From positions 552,681 to 616,680 of the forward strand of contig NZ_MPIN01000005.1 in assembly GCF_001887355.1 (NCBI RefSeq): DNA of 64,000 bases, read 5' to 3'. Within the stretch, counting starts at the first letter, position 1; the number at the start of each line of letters is the position of its first letter. Positions 53,924 through 61,413 of the stretch are shown in pieces. The notes under the pieces were generated by a model. The model worked only from the letters and a program-made list of their open reading frames with translations, made no database searches and was not told the origin of the DNA. Source of the DNA: Cystobacter ferrugineus. GTDB lineage: Bacteria; Myxococcota; Myxococcia; Myxococcales; Myxococcaceae. Both the position numbers and the translations under genes were made by a program.

Positions 53924-54310
53924 ATGAAAAGGCGATTCGCGGCATTGCTCATCACCCTGACCGCCACAGCAGCCGTCGCCGCCAGCGTGAGTTTCAAGGG
54001 AAATGGGGATTTGAGATATTACAATGCTGCTGGCTATGGAGCCTGCGGCACCCAGATCAATGGCGCCAAGGAATTGTTCGCCGCCGTCCCCTCTCGATAC
54101 TGGACAGCCAGCAACCCCAACAAGGATCCTCTCTGCAAACAGTTGGTCCTCGTCACGTATGACGGGAAGTCCATCAAGGTGCCCGTGAAGGACAAGTGCC
54201 CGGGGTGCTCCGCGAACACGCTCGACCTCAGCCAGCCGGCATTCCAACAACTTGGAAATCTGGATCTCGGAATACTCAAGGGCGCGAGCTGGTCCATTGT
54301 CCCTCGCTGA
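53924..54310 (+). CDS. Small secreted double-psi beta-barrel (expansin/RlpA-like) protein
   Basis: 128 residues with a strong AAGGAGG site. Signal peptide cut near AVAAS. The mature 105 residues follow the DPBB pattern: NGDLRYYNAAGYGACGT, DPLCKQLVLVTYDGKSIKVP, VKDKCPGCSANTLDLSQPAF, LGNLDLGILKGASW. The Cys pairs and the VKDKCPGC...LDLS block are like those of expansin-type and barwin-type proteins, and no C-terminal CBM is fused. It probably loosens or binds wall polysaccharides outside the cell. The gene is less GC-rich than its neighbours, so it may have been acquired. Confidence 0.85.
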   Translation: MKRRFAALLITLTATAAVAASVSFKGNGDLRYYNAAGYGACGTQINGAKELFAAVPSRYWTASNPNKDPLCKQLVLVTYDGKSIKVPVKDKCPGCSANTLDLSQPAFQQLGNLDLGILKGASWSIVPR

Positions 54311-54354
54311 CGCGTCCAGCCCGACACCTCGAGCCGGGTGCGCTCCCGTTCACT

Positions 54355-54435
54355 GGTGACTTCGCCGAGAAAGCCCCTTGCCTCCCAGCACCCGCGGCCT
54401 GCTGAGAGGCATTGATTCCGGCCGGCGAAGTCACC
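54355..54435. repeat. Long-range inverted repeat between convergent genes
   Basis: GGTGACTTCGCCG (54355-54367) and CGGCGAAGTCACC (54423-54435) are perfect 13-bp arms 55 nt apart, in the 177-bp gap between the expansin-like and the lectin/PQQ-type genes. Possibly a bidirectional terminator. Confidence 0.55.
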
Positions 54436-54487
54436 CGGCGGCCCCCACTCGAGGGAGCCGCCAGGGCGCCGGGGCCTGGGACGTTCC

Positions 54488-56581
54488 CTACTGCCCGAGA
54501 ACGACGCGGAAGATCTTCTCGTTGCTGTTGTTGGGGATGCTGTCCTTGTCGCCCTGGTTGGTGGTGGTCAGCCACAGGTTGCCGTCGGGGGTCGGCTCGA
54601 CGGTGCGCAGCCGGCCATAGGTGCCGACGAAGAACTGCTGCACGTTGGTCAAGCTGGAGCCGCTGATGACCTCGCGGTAGAGACGTGTGCCGCGGGCACA
54701 GGCCACGTAGAGGACGTCGCGGACCACCGCGATGCCGGAGCAGGAGCCTTCCGCCGTGGAGTAGGTCTGCTTCGGGGCGATGTACCCGGCCGTCGCGCAG
54801 CCCGAGCCGCCCTGGGACACCGTTCCTTCACAGTTCGGCCAGCCGTAGTTGCCGCCCTTCTGGATGAGGTTGGTCTCGTCCATCACGGAGTTGCCGAACT
54901 CCTGCTCCCAAAGGCGGCCCTGAGAGTCGAAGGCCAGCCCCTGCGGGTTGCGGTGGCCGTAGCTCCACACGTAATTGCCGAAGGGGTTGTCGGACGGAAC
55001 ACTGCCGTCGGGATTGAGCCGCAACACCTTGCCGGCCAGGTTGTTGAGGTCCTGCGCGTAGGCGCCGTTCTGGGCATCCCCGGTCGCCGCGTAGAGCTTC
55101 CCGTCCGGTCCAAAGCGCAGGCGCCCGCCGTTGTGGAACTTGTTGCGGCCGATGCCCTGGACCAGCACCTGGAGCGAGGCGGTGTCGAGGGCGCCGTTCT
55201 CGTACCGCAGGCGTACGATGCGGTTGTCGGTCGGGGAGGTGTGCATCACGTACAGCCAGCGGTCGCTGGAGAAGGTGGGGGAGAGGGCCAGCCCCATCAG
55301 CCCGCCCTCGCCGTCGGTGCTCTGCACGTTGGGGATGGTTCCCACCGACGTCTTCTGGCCCGTCGCCGGGTCCAGGCGAACGATGTTCTGCGCGTCTCTG
55401 CGTCCGTAGAGCACCGAGCCGTCCGGCAGGTTCACCAGTCCCCACGGGATATCCGTGTCGGTGGCGACCTGGATGACGGAACAGACGGCGTTCGCGCAGG
55501 CCTGGCCGGTGGTGACCGTCACGGCCGCACTCTGGGCCGACGCATTGCCCTGGGCGTCACGGGCGAGCACGGCGTAGGCGTAGGTCGTGTTCGGGGAGAG
55601 GCCGCTGTCGACGAAAGACGTCCCGGGCGGCGAGCCGGACACCGTTCCGATCTTCACGCCCCCTCGGAACACGTCGTACGCGCTCACGCCCAGGTTGTCG
55701 GTCGACGCGCTCCAGCTCACGGTCACGCTGGTGCCCAGGGCGGTGGCGGTGACGCCGGTTGGGACGCTGGGGGGCTGGGTGTCCACCTGGCACGGCGGCG
55801 GGGTGATGGAGAGCGTGGCGCTGCCTTGAGAGACGTTGCCCGCCGCATCCCGCGCGTTCACGTACAGGCCCCAGGTCGCGCCGGGGACCACGGTCAGAAC
55901 GGTCGACACCGTGGCGCCGGAGACGCTCTTCATGAGCTGGCCGTCGTGGTAGACGTCGTAGAAGGCGACCCCCTCGTTGTCCGTGGACGGGGACCACGAG
56001 AGCGTGGCCGAGTTGCACGTCACGTTGGACAGGGAGAGCCCGGTGGGCACGGTGGGGGGCTGGGCATCGGGCGGCAGCGACCACTGCTGGTTCGTCTGGG
56101 CGTTGCAATTCCAGAGGATCACCGGCGAGCTGTTGGTGGTGGCCTGGTCGGACACGTCGAGGCACAGCGAGGACGGCGTATGGATCACCGCGCCGTTGGC
56201 GTTGCGGACCCACCGCTGGTTCGCCGCTCCGGTGCAGGCGCCGATGACCGCCCGTGCCCCGGCGCTGGCGGTCGCGGGCTGGACACACCAGGCGCCGTCG
56301 AACACGCGCAGTTCGCCCTCGGGCGTGAACAGGAACCGCTGGTTCGCCTCCCCGTGGCAGTCATAGATGTTGAGCCCTTGCCCCGGCGTCTGGCTGTTCT
56401 GGGCCACGTCGAGGCAGCGGCCGGACTGCACGCCGATGAGCCGGGTGCCCGCGGTGAGCGCGGCGGTTCGCGTTTGGAGTTCGGGGTCGTTCTCCGGCTT
56501 CACCCCACAGGCAACGACGGCGGCGAAGACCATGGCTGGTCCGGTGCGGCGAACGACGACGGGCAGGTGACGAAGATCCAT
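54488..56581 (-). CDS. Secreted PQQ-type sugar dehydrogenase with ricin-B lectin and two Fn3 domains
   Basis: 697 residues from MDLRHLPVVV (AGGAG upstream). Signal ending in VVACG, possibly a lipobox. Residues 45-170 are a ricin-B beta-trefoil (SGRCLDVAQN, QTNQQW, with Q-x-W repeats). Two fibronectin III domains follow (TVPTGLSLSNVTCNSATLSW, SVPTGVTATALGTSVTVSW). The C-terminal 330 residues are a six-bladed propeller of the glucose/sorbosone dehydrogenase class: DIPWGLVNLPDGSVLYG, EGGLMGLALSP, FHNGGRLRFGPDGKLYAATG, and YGHRNPQGLAFDSQGRLWEQ. PQQ and calcium are the expected cofactors. It may oxidise a sugar on the polymer that the lectin holds. Confidence 0.93.
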   Translation of the reverse strand: MDLRHLPVVVRRTGPAMVFAAVVACGVKPENDPELQTRTAALTAGTRLIGVQSGRCLDVAQNSQTPGQGLNIYDCHGEANQRFLFTPEGELRVFDGAWCVQPATASAGARAVIGACTGAANQRWVRNANGAVIHTPSSLCLDVSDQATTNSSPVILWNCNAQTNQQWSLPPDAQPPTVPTGLSLSNVTCNSATLSWSPSTDNEGVAFYDVYHDGQLMKSVSGATVSTVLTVVPGATWGLYVNARDAAGNVSQGSATLSITPPPCQVDTQPPSVPTGVTATALGTSVTVSWSASTDNLGVSAYDVFRGGVKIGTVSGSPPGTSFVDSGLSPNTTYAYAVLARDAQGNASAQSAAVTVTTGQACANAVCSVIQVATDTDIPWGLVNLPDGSVLYGRRDAQNIVRLDPATGQKTSVGTIPNVQSTDGEGGLMGLALSPTFSSDRWLYVMHTSPTDNRIVRLRYENGALDTASLQVLVQGIGRNKFHNGGRLRFGPDGKLYAATGDAQNGAYAQDLNNLAGKVLRLNPDGSVPSDNPFGNYVWSYGHRNPQGLAFDSQGRLWEQEFGNSVMDETNLIQKGGNYGWPNCEGTVSQGGSGCATAGYIAPKQTYSTAEGSCSGIAVVRDVLYVACARGTRLYREVISGSSLTNVQQFFVGTYGRLRTVEPTPDGNLWLTTTNQGDKDSIPNNSNEKIFRVVLGQ

Positions 56582-56728
56582 TGTGATGAGACGCTCCTTT
56601 GCGGCCGCCTCCTTCCCGGTCTTCGGGGTTGGATTCAAGTGAACTTTGTGGGTCCGCATCACCTGATGTTGAACCCCGAGCAACAGGCGCCCACAGACCC
56701 AAACCCCCCGCCGTCCCCCTCATGGGCT

Positions 56729-57409
56729 TTACTGGGTATAGGCGTCGAGGATGGGCGCTTGCTGCGCCGTGCCGAAGAAATCAGGGTAGACGGCGACGAA
56801 GTGGTTGCCCTGCAGGAGCGCGGAGGGAGGAGTGTTGGGGCCTGGCTCCGCGGAGAGCCAGTTGCCGCTCAGGGGGCCATGCACCTGGAGATGGTCAGGG
56901 TAAAGGATGAGCTCCCCCAGGGAGGTGGTGCCGGGGAACCCGGCTTCACCTGGAGCCGCGTGGAAGCTTCCCAACACGGTCGACTTCCTCGTGGTGTCCA
57001 ACCGCAGCGGATCCACCGGGCTCGGGTTCAGGGAATGAATGCTGACGCGACCCCATGCGCCCACGAATCGAACGTACGTTGCCCAGGAATAAGCAGCCAC
57101 GAGTCCCGCGGAGTTGGCCGCGATCGCCACCTGTGGCTCGTACTCGGAGGTCGCCAACTCCTCGATGGTGGGCGCCAACAGGCACGTGCTGGACGGGCTG
57201 CTCTCACGCTGAACGACGATTTTGTAACGAGTCACGGTGCCGTATGGATCCCGAGGATCCGTACTCGGCTCGGTGTAGGCCTGCGACCTGATTGAGTACG
57301 TGCAGCCCTGCCAGACAGCCTGGGGGCCCCCGAGAACAGGCGGATCGGCATGAGCCGATGAGCCGAGCAACGTGACCATCCCAACGACAATCGAACCGAG
57401 TATGCGCAT
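56729..57409 (-). CDS. Secreted protein of unknown function
   Basis: 226 residues from ATG 57409 (GGAGA upstream). Signal peptide MRILGSIVVGMVTLLGSSAHA. The mature part has two Cys, many Ser/Pro/Tyr and alternating strands (TVTRYKIVVQRESS, GLVAAYSWATYVRFVGAWGR). No family is recognised. It lies upstream of the lectin dehydrogenase gene on the same strand, 147 bp away, which may or may not mean co-transcription. Confidence 0.65.
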   Translation of the reverse strand: MRILGSIVVGMVTLLGSSAHADPPVLGGPQAVWQGCTYSIRSQAYTEPSTDPRDPYGTVTRYKIVVQRESSPSSTCLLAPTIEELATSEYEPQVAIAANSAGLVAAYSWATYVRFVGAWGRVSIHSLNPSPVDPLRLDTTRKSTVLGSFHAAPGEAGFPGTTSLGELILYPDHLQVHGPLSGNWLSAEPGPNTPPSALLQGNHFVAVYPDFFGTAQQAPILDAYTQ

Positions 57410-57572
57410 GGATGCGGTCTCCAGCAGGTGAGCTCCGTAATGCAACGAACCGTACGCCATTCGACTCCGGAGCGCATGTGCCGGAAGTCATAGATGCCCT
57501 GCTCTCATACCCTTTCCAGAGGGAAAGGAGTTGAGGCCAACGATGAGCACCCTCACCCGGAACGGGCCTGGC

Positions 57573-57917
57573 TCAGCCATGCACGGTGCGACTGTCCGCG
57601 GGTACTCCCGCCCGGTCCGTCAAGCCGTAATCCCTGACGACATGGGCCACGCGCAGACGATAGTCGCGGAACACGCCTCCCCGGCCCTCGCCCTGGGCTT
57701 CCCGATGGGCTTCCTGGCGCCGCCATTCCGCCACCGCCGCCTCGTCACGCCAGTAGGACAGCGACAGCAACTTGCCTGGATCGCCGAGGCTCTGGAAGCG
57801 CTCGATGGAGATGAAACCGTCGATACCCGACAGCAGGGGCCGCAAGGCCGCGGCGAGATCGAGATACCGCTGGCGATGGTCCTCGTGGGTCCAGACCTCG
57901 AAGATGACGGCAATCAT
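57573..57917 (-). CDS. Antibiotic biosynthesis monooxygenase (ABM)-domain protein
   Basis: 114 residues with GGGAGG before the ATG. Ferredoxin-like ABM fold: MIAVIFEVWTHEDHRQRYLD, LRPLLSGIDGFISIERFQSL, LLSLSYWRDEAAVAEWRRQE, AHREAQ. Members bind and oxidise aromatic or haem-like substrates without metal. Its ATG shares one base with the stop of the P450 gene (TGATG), so the two are tightly coupled. Confidence 0.92.
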   Translation of the reverse strand: MIAVIFEVWTHEDHRQRYLDLAAALRPLLSGIDGFISIERFQSLGDPGKLLSLSYWRDEAAVAEWRRQEAHREAQGEGRGGVFRDYRLRVAHVVRDYGLTDRAGVPADSRTVHG

Positions 57918-59059
57918 CACAGACCTCCCAGGATGCGCGCATTGGTGGAGGCGCGCCAGGTGATGGACTTCGACAGCGGGGTGAGCTCCAGGCCACTCGC
58001 GAGGATGCGCTCCACCGCCGCGGAGACCATCGTCACCGCGAGTTCCTGGCCCGGACAGACATGGGCACCCAGGCCGAAGGTGAAGGTCTGGCGGTCGGGG
58101 CGGCGTGGAAGGAACGCATCGGGTTGGGGATTCACCCGGGGATCGCGGTTCGCGGCGGCGAGCACGACGACCACCGTCGCCCCCGCTTCCAACTCCTGAT
58201 TCGCGACGGTCGCGCGCGCGTGGACGAAGCGCCGGGTGTTCTGGATGGGGGGCTCGTGGCGCGCCGCCTCCCGGACCACGTCGTCGATGGAGCACTCGCC
58301 CCGCTCGAGCTGTTCCCTCAGCGCGGGCATCCGGGCGAAGGCGAGCAGCGTGGCACCCAGGAGGCCGGCGGTCGCCTCATACGCCTGGGTGAGGAGTCCC
58401 ACCGCGTTGGGAACCAGTGCCTCCAGCGGACCGTCCCCTTCGCGCATCCGCGAAGAGAAGGCACCGAGCAGCTCCGGTGCTCGGGGCTTCGCCTGGAGAC
58501 AGGCCGTCACGCGCTCGACGAGCCGTGCGGCGCCCAGGGCCCCCTCGGCGCTCAGCTCCGGCCAGGCCACCGAACGGACGTACGCATCCACCTCCCGCAC
58601 GCTCTCCTCCAGGGAGTCCTCCGGGAATCCCAGCAGGGAGCCGAGCACGAACACGGGAAGCTGGAGCGCCTTCTCCGGCAGGAGGGACAGGCGCGGCTCG
58701 GAGAAGAGCCGGGCCGACCAACGGCGGCTTTCCGCTTCCACGCTCCGCATCACCGTCGGAAGCGCGGAGGCCAGAGCGTGTTTCACAACGGTGGAAGGTG
58801 CTCCGTCGTTCATCCGCACGAGCCGCCCGAAGAGCGCGCCAGCGGGGGTGCCGGTCAGGTGCGGAGGGACGGGCTCCGCCTGGGGGCGCACCCGGCAGGC
58901 CTCGCTCGTGAGCACGGCTCGCACCGTGGCGGCATCCGCCGCGATCCAGGGCTCGAAGCCCGCGATGCGTTGCAGACCTCCTCGGGCACACAGGCTCGCG
59001 TAGTACGGGTAGGGGTCGGGGTGCGTGACGGCCTGATATGGGTCTGTGGGGGGTGTCAT
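57917..59059 (-). CDS. Cytochrome P450
   Basis: 380 residues from MTPPTDPYQAV. The haem loop is FGLGAHVCPGQELA with the axial ligand Cys335. The K-helix EAAR and the I-helix region (LTQAYEATAGLLG) are present, the I-helix acid/alcohol pair being replaced by Glu-Ala-Thr, which is unusual. Soluble class I type, so it needs a ferredoxin and reductase encoded elsewhere. It lies between the ArsR-like gene (divergent, 62 bp) and the ABM gene (overlapping) in a compact oxidative module. The substrate is unknown. Confidence 0.94.
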   Translation of the reverse strand: MTPPTDPYQAVTHPDPYPYYASLCARGGLQRIAGFEPWIAADAATVRAVLTSEACRVRPQAEPVPPHLTGTPAGALFGRLVRMNDGAPSTVVKHALASALPTVMRSVEAESRRWSARLFSEPRLSLLPEKALQLPVFVLGSLLGFPEDSLEESVREVDAYVRSVAWPELSAEGALGAARLVERVTACLQAKPRAPELLGAFSSRMREGDGPLEALVPNAVGLLTQAYEATAGLLGATLLAFARMPALREQLERGECSIDDVVREAARHEPPIQNTRRFVHARATVANQELEAGATVVVVLAAANRDPRVNPQPDAFLPRRPDRQTFTFGLGAHVCPGQELAVTMVSAAVERILASGLELTPLSKSITWRASTNARILGGL

Positions 59060-59121
59060 CGGTCCTCGCGCGGGAGACAGTGCCCGTCTTGGCCTCACCG
59101 TGTGCTAGGAAACGGTTCGTC

Positions 59122-59805
59122 ATGGAACGAACGATGAGCGCGGGACCGGACCTCGCGGAACTGGCGGGTGCCGTGGGGGATGCCACGCGGATCCGGATGT
59201 TGGAACTGCTCATGGAGGGCCGGTCGCTCGTCGCCAAGGAATTGGCCTTCGGCACTGGCGTGAGCCCCGCGACGGCGACGGTCCACCTCCGAAAGCTGGA
59301 GCAGGCCCGGTTGATCCGCTCGACCCGACAGGGGCGCAACAAGGTGTTCCGGCTCGCCACGCCCACCGTGGCGCGCATGGTGGAAGCGCTGATGACGGTG
59401 GCGGTCCGGGGGCCTCGCGCGTCGGCGACACCGGAGCCCCTTCGGGCGGCGCGCTACTGCTATGACCATCTCGCGGGACGGCTCGGGATGGGCATCACCG
59501 ATGCGCTGCTACGAAACGGACACCTCTCCCTCCGGCGGCGAGCCTTCGCACTGACACCCAGCGGTGAGGAGTGGTTCGAGGCCTTTGGAGTCGAAGTGGC
59601 CCCCTTGCGCGAGCAGCGGCGCCAGTTCGCCCACCGCTGCCTCGACTGGAGCGAACGGAGGGATCACCTCGCCGGTGCGCTCGGGGCGGCGCTCGCCTCA
59701 CGGGTGTTCGAGTTGGGCTGGGTCGAGCGTCAACCCGACTCGCGTGGACTCATCGTCACACCCGCGGGCCAGCGGGGACTGCGTCGTCACTTCGGCGCGC
59801 CGTGA
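59122..59805 (+). CDS. ArsR-like winged-helix regulator
   Basis: 227 residues from ATG 59122. N-terminal winged HTH: LAGAVGDATRIRMLELLMEG, VSPATATVHLRKLEQARLI, and the wing STRQGRNKVFRLA. The C-terminal 120 residues are an all-helical extension (YCYDHLAGRLGMGITDALLR, WFEAFGVEVAPLREQRRQFA, RCLDWSERRDHLAGALGAAL) seen in the YtrA/ArsR relatives that contain CLDWSER. It lacks Cys metal sites of true ArsR, so it senses an organic ligand. Divergent from the P450-ABM operon with 62 bp between starts; it is the probable repressor. Confidence 0.9.
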   Translation: MERTMSAGPDLAELAGAVGDATRIRMLELLMEGRSLVAKELAFGTGVSPATATVHLRKLEQARLIRSTRQGRNKVFRLATPTVARMVEALMTVAVRGPRASATPEPLRAARYCYDHLAGRLGMGITDALLRNGHLSLRRRAFALTPSGEEWFEAFGVEVAPLREQRRQFAHRCLDWSERRDHLAGALGAALASRVFELGWVERQPDSRGLIVTPAGQRGLRRHFGAP

Positions 59806-59815
59806 TTCGAAGGCG

Positions 59816-60724
59816 TCACGCCAGGAATTGCACCGCCAGGAGCGCGAGGGAGCCCACGAAGTAGAGCAGCGCGCAGGTGATTTCCACGAAGCGCCGGATG
59901 CCTCGCGCGCGGCGTGGAGACAGCCACGTTCCCCCCGAGGCCAACACCTCCGCGGGCACGCGCAGAATCGCGGCGTACACGACGAGCGCCGCGCCGAAGT
60001 ACACCCAGTAGGTGAAGAAGCTTTGCAGGTAGGGCCCAAGTCCATACATGCGGTACTGCGCGAATGGCCCACCATAGGTGATGTATTGATTGGCCCGGAA
60101 CATGATGCCGCCGGGGATGAGCGGAAACAGGAGGAACTTGAACGCGAGCAGGAGCGCCCCCGGGCGCAGCACCGTCGCCCGGGCATGAGCGAAGGTGGTG
60201 AGCGGATGCCGTGCCTCCTCCCGCACCTGGGCATGCTCCTGGCCGAGCGCTTCCAGCACGGGGAGCGGATCCTCCACCTGGACGCCATATTGGAAACTCT
60301 TCCCCGAACGCATCCGCAGAGCGAGGCCCGCGACCGGCAGCGGCAACCGCCACCCGCGAACGGACTCCACCGAGGCGGTGGGAATCTCGAACCGGTCCCC
60401 GCGGCGCTCCAGCACGAGCCGCTCGGGTTCCACCTGGAGGGTGGCGGCCGAGCGCCAGCGCAACAGGCGGAGGAACACATACAGGCCCAGCGCGAGCAAC
60501 GCGAGCACGCCGGCCCGAAGCGGGGGCGTCGGATTGCCCTCGCCCTCGAAAGTGAAGAGGAGGATGAGCACCGCGGCGGCGAGGACCGCGGCCACGATCA
60601 GCGCCTGGAGCACGGCGTCGGCGAGCCGTTGCGGTGCCGTCCAGGCGCGAACGAGGAAGCCGGGAAGGGAAGCCTGACGCGGAGCGGCAGACGCCGTGGT
60701 GGCATCGGCATGCGGAGAGGACAT
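59816..60724 (-). CDS. Multi-pass membrane protein of unknown function
   Basis: 302 residues from MSSPHADATT. At least four membrane segments: two adjacent near residues 40-85 (ALIVAAVLAAAVLILLFTF and AGVLALLALGLYVFLRLL) and more in the C-terminal half (ALLLAFKFLLFPLIPGGIMF, VYFGAALVVYAAILRV, CALLYFVGSLALLAVQFL). The middle (QVEPERLVLERRGDRFEIPT) is a PH-like or YdbS-like strand-rich stretch facing the cytoplasm. Function unknown. Convergent with the regulator at 59805. Confidence 0.75.
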   Translation of the reverse strand: MSSPHADATTASAAPRQASLPGFLVRAWTAPQRLADAVLQALIVAAVLAAAVLILLFTFEGEGNPTPPLRAGVLALLALGLYVFLRLLRWRSAATLQVEPERLVLERRGDRFEIPTASVESVRGWRLPLPVAGLALRMRSGKSFQYGVQVEDPLPVLEALGQEHAQVREEARHPLTTFAHARATVLRPGALLLAFKFLLFPLIPGGIMFRANQYITYGGPFAQYRMYGLGPYLQSFFTYWVYFGAALVVYAAILRVPAEVLASGGTWLSPRRARGIRRFVEITCALLYFVGSLALLAVQFLA

Positions 60725-60789
60725 GGGGGACGGATTGCCCGGGAGGCGAGGGGTCCGTAGCATACGGGGCCCGGAGAACAGGGGCGAGA

Positions 60790-61413
60790 ATGGCTTCGCG
60801 GCCTCCAACCTATGAGCGGCACGTCGATGGTGACGGCGTGGTCCGCATCCAGAAAAAGAACACGTCCCAGGGCACCTGGCTCATCTGGCTGGCACTCGGC
60901 TTCACCGCCGGCTGCGCGGCCCTGTGCGCGTGGCTGCTGTGGCCCGAGGACCCTTCCCCCACGCCGGAGCGCGCCGCGCCCGCACGCGCCATGGCGACCC
61001 CTCCTCCTCCGCCGCCACCGCGCACGAGCAACACGCCCGCTCCCCTCCCCCACGCCGAAGCCCCGCCCGCCCCCACTCCGGAGCCCGTGGCGCCGCGGGA
61101 CGAGCCCGAGGAACCCTCGGACGGCGTCCACCTGTATCGCCCGGGAACCAAGCCCCTCAAGCAGGGCCTCGTCGTGCCCGAGGGCTTCGAGCTGCCCCCC
61201 GGCTACGTGCGCCACTACCAGTCCACGGATGACGGGCAGGCCGTGAAGCCCATCCTCATGTTCCATCCGGACTACCACCCCACCGACTCGAACGGACAGC
61301 CGGTGGAGTTGCCCGCCAACCGCGTCGTCCCGATGGAGCTGGCGCCCCCGGGCATGCCCCTGGAAGTCCTGGAGCTTCCCGAGGGGCCCGAAGGAGTGGA
61401 GCCCCTGCCATGA
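60790..61413 (+). CDS. Membrane-anchored Pro-rich protein coupled to lnt
   Basis: 207 residues. One membrane helix (TWLIWLALGFTAGCAALCAW, near 29-50), an extended Pro/Ala spacer, then a soluble part of about 95 residues (VHLYRPGTKPLKQGLVVPEG, PGYVRHYQSTDDGQ). No family recognised. Its stop overlaps the lnt start by 4 bp (ATGA at 61410), which suggests the two work together, for example a periplasmic assistant of lipoprotein maturation. Confidence 0.7.
   Translation: MASRPPTYERHVDGDGVVRIQKKNTSQGTWLIWLALGFTAGCAALCAWLLWPEDPSPTPERAAPARAMATPPPPPPPRTSNTPAPLPHAEAPPAPTPEPVAPRDEPEEPSDGVHLYRPGTKPLKQGLVVPEGFELPPGYVRHYQSTDDGQAVKPILMFHPDYHPTDSNGQPVELPANRVVPMELAPPGMPLEVLELPEGPEGVEPLP

Noticed and set aside
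58377-59378. Minus-strand frame across the P450 and regulator genes
   Set aside because: It is out of frame with the P450 gene and crosses the divergent promoter; composition is typical of shadow frames.
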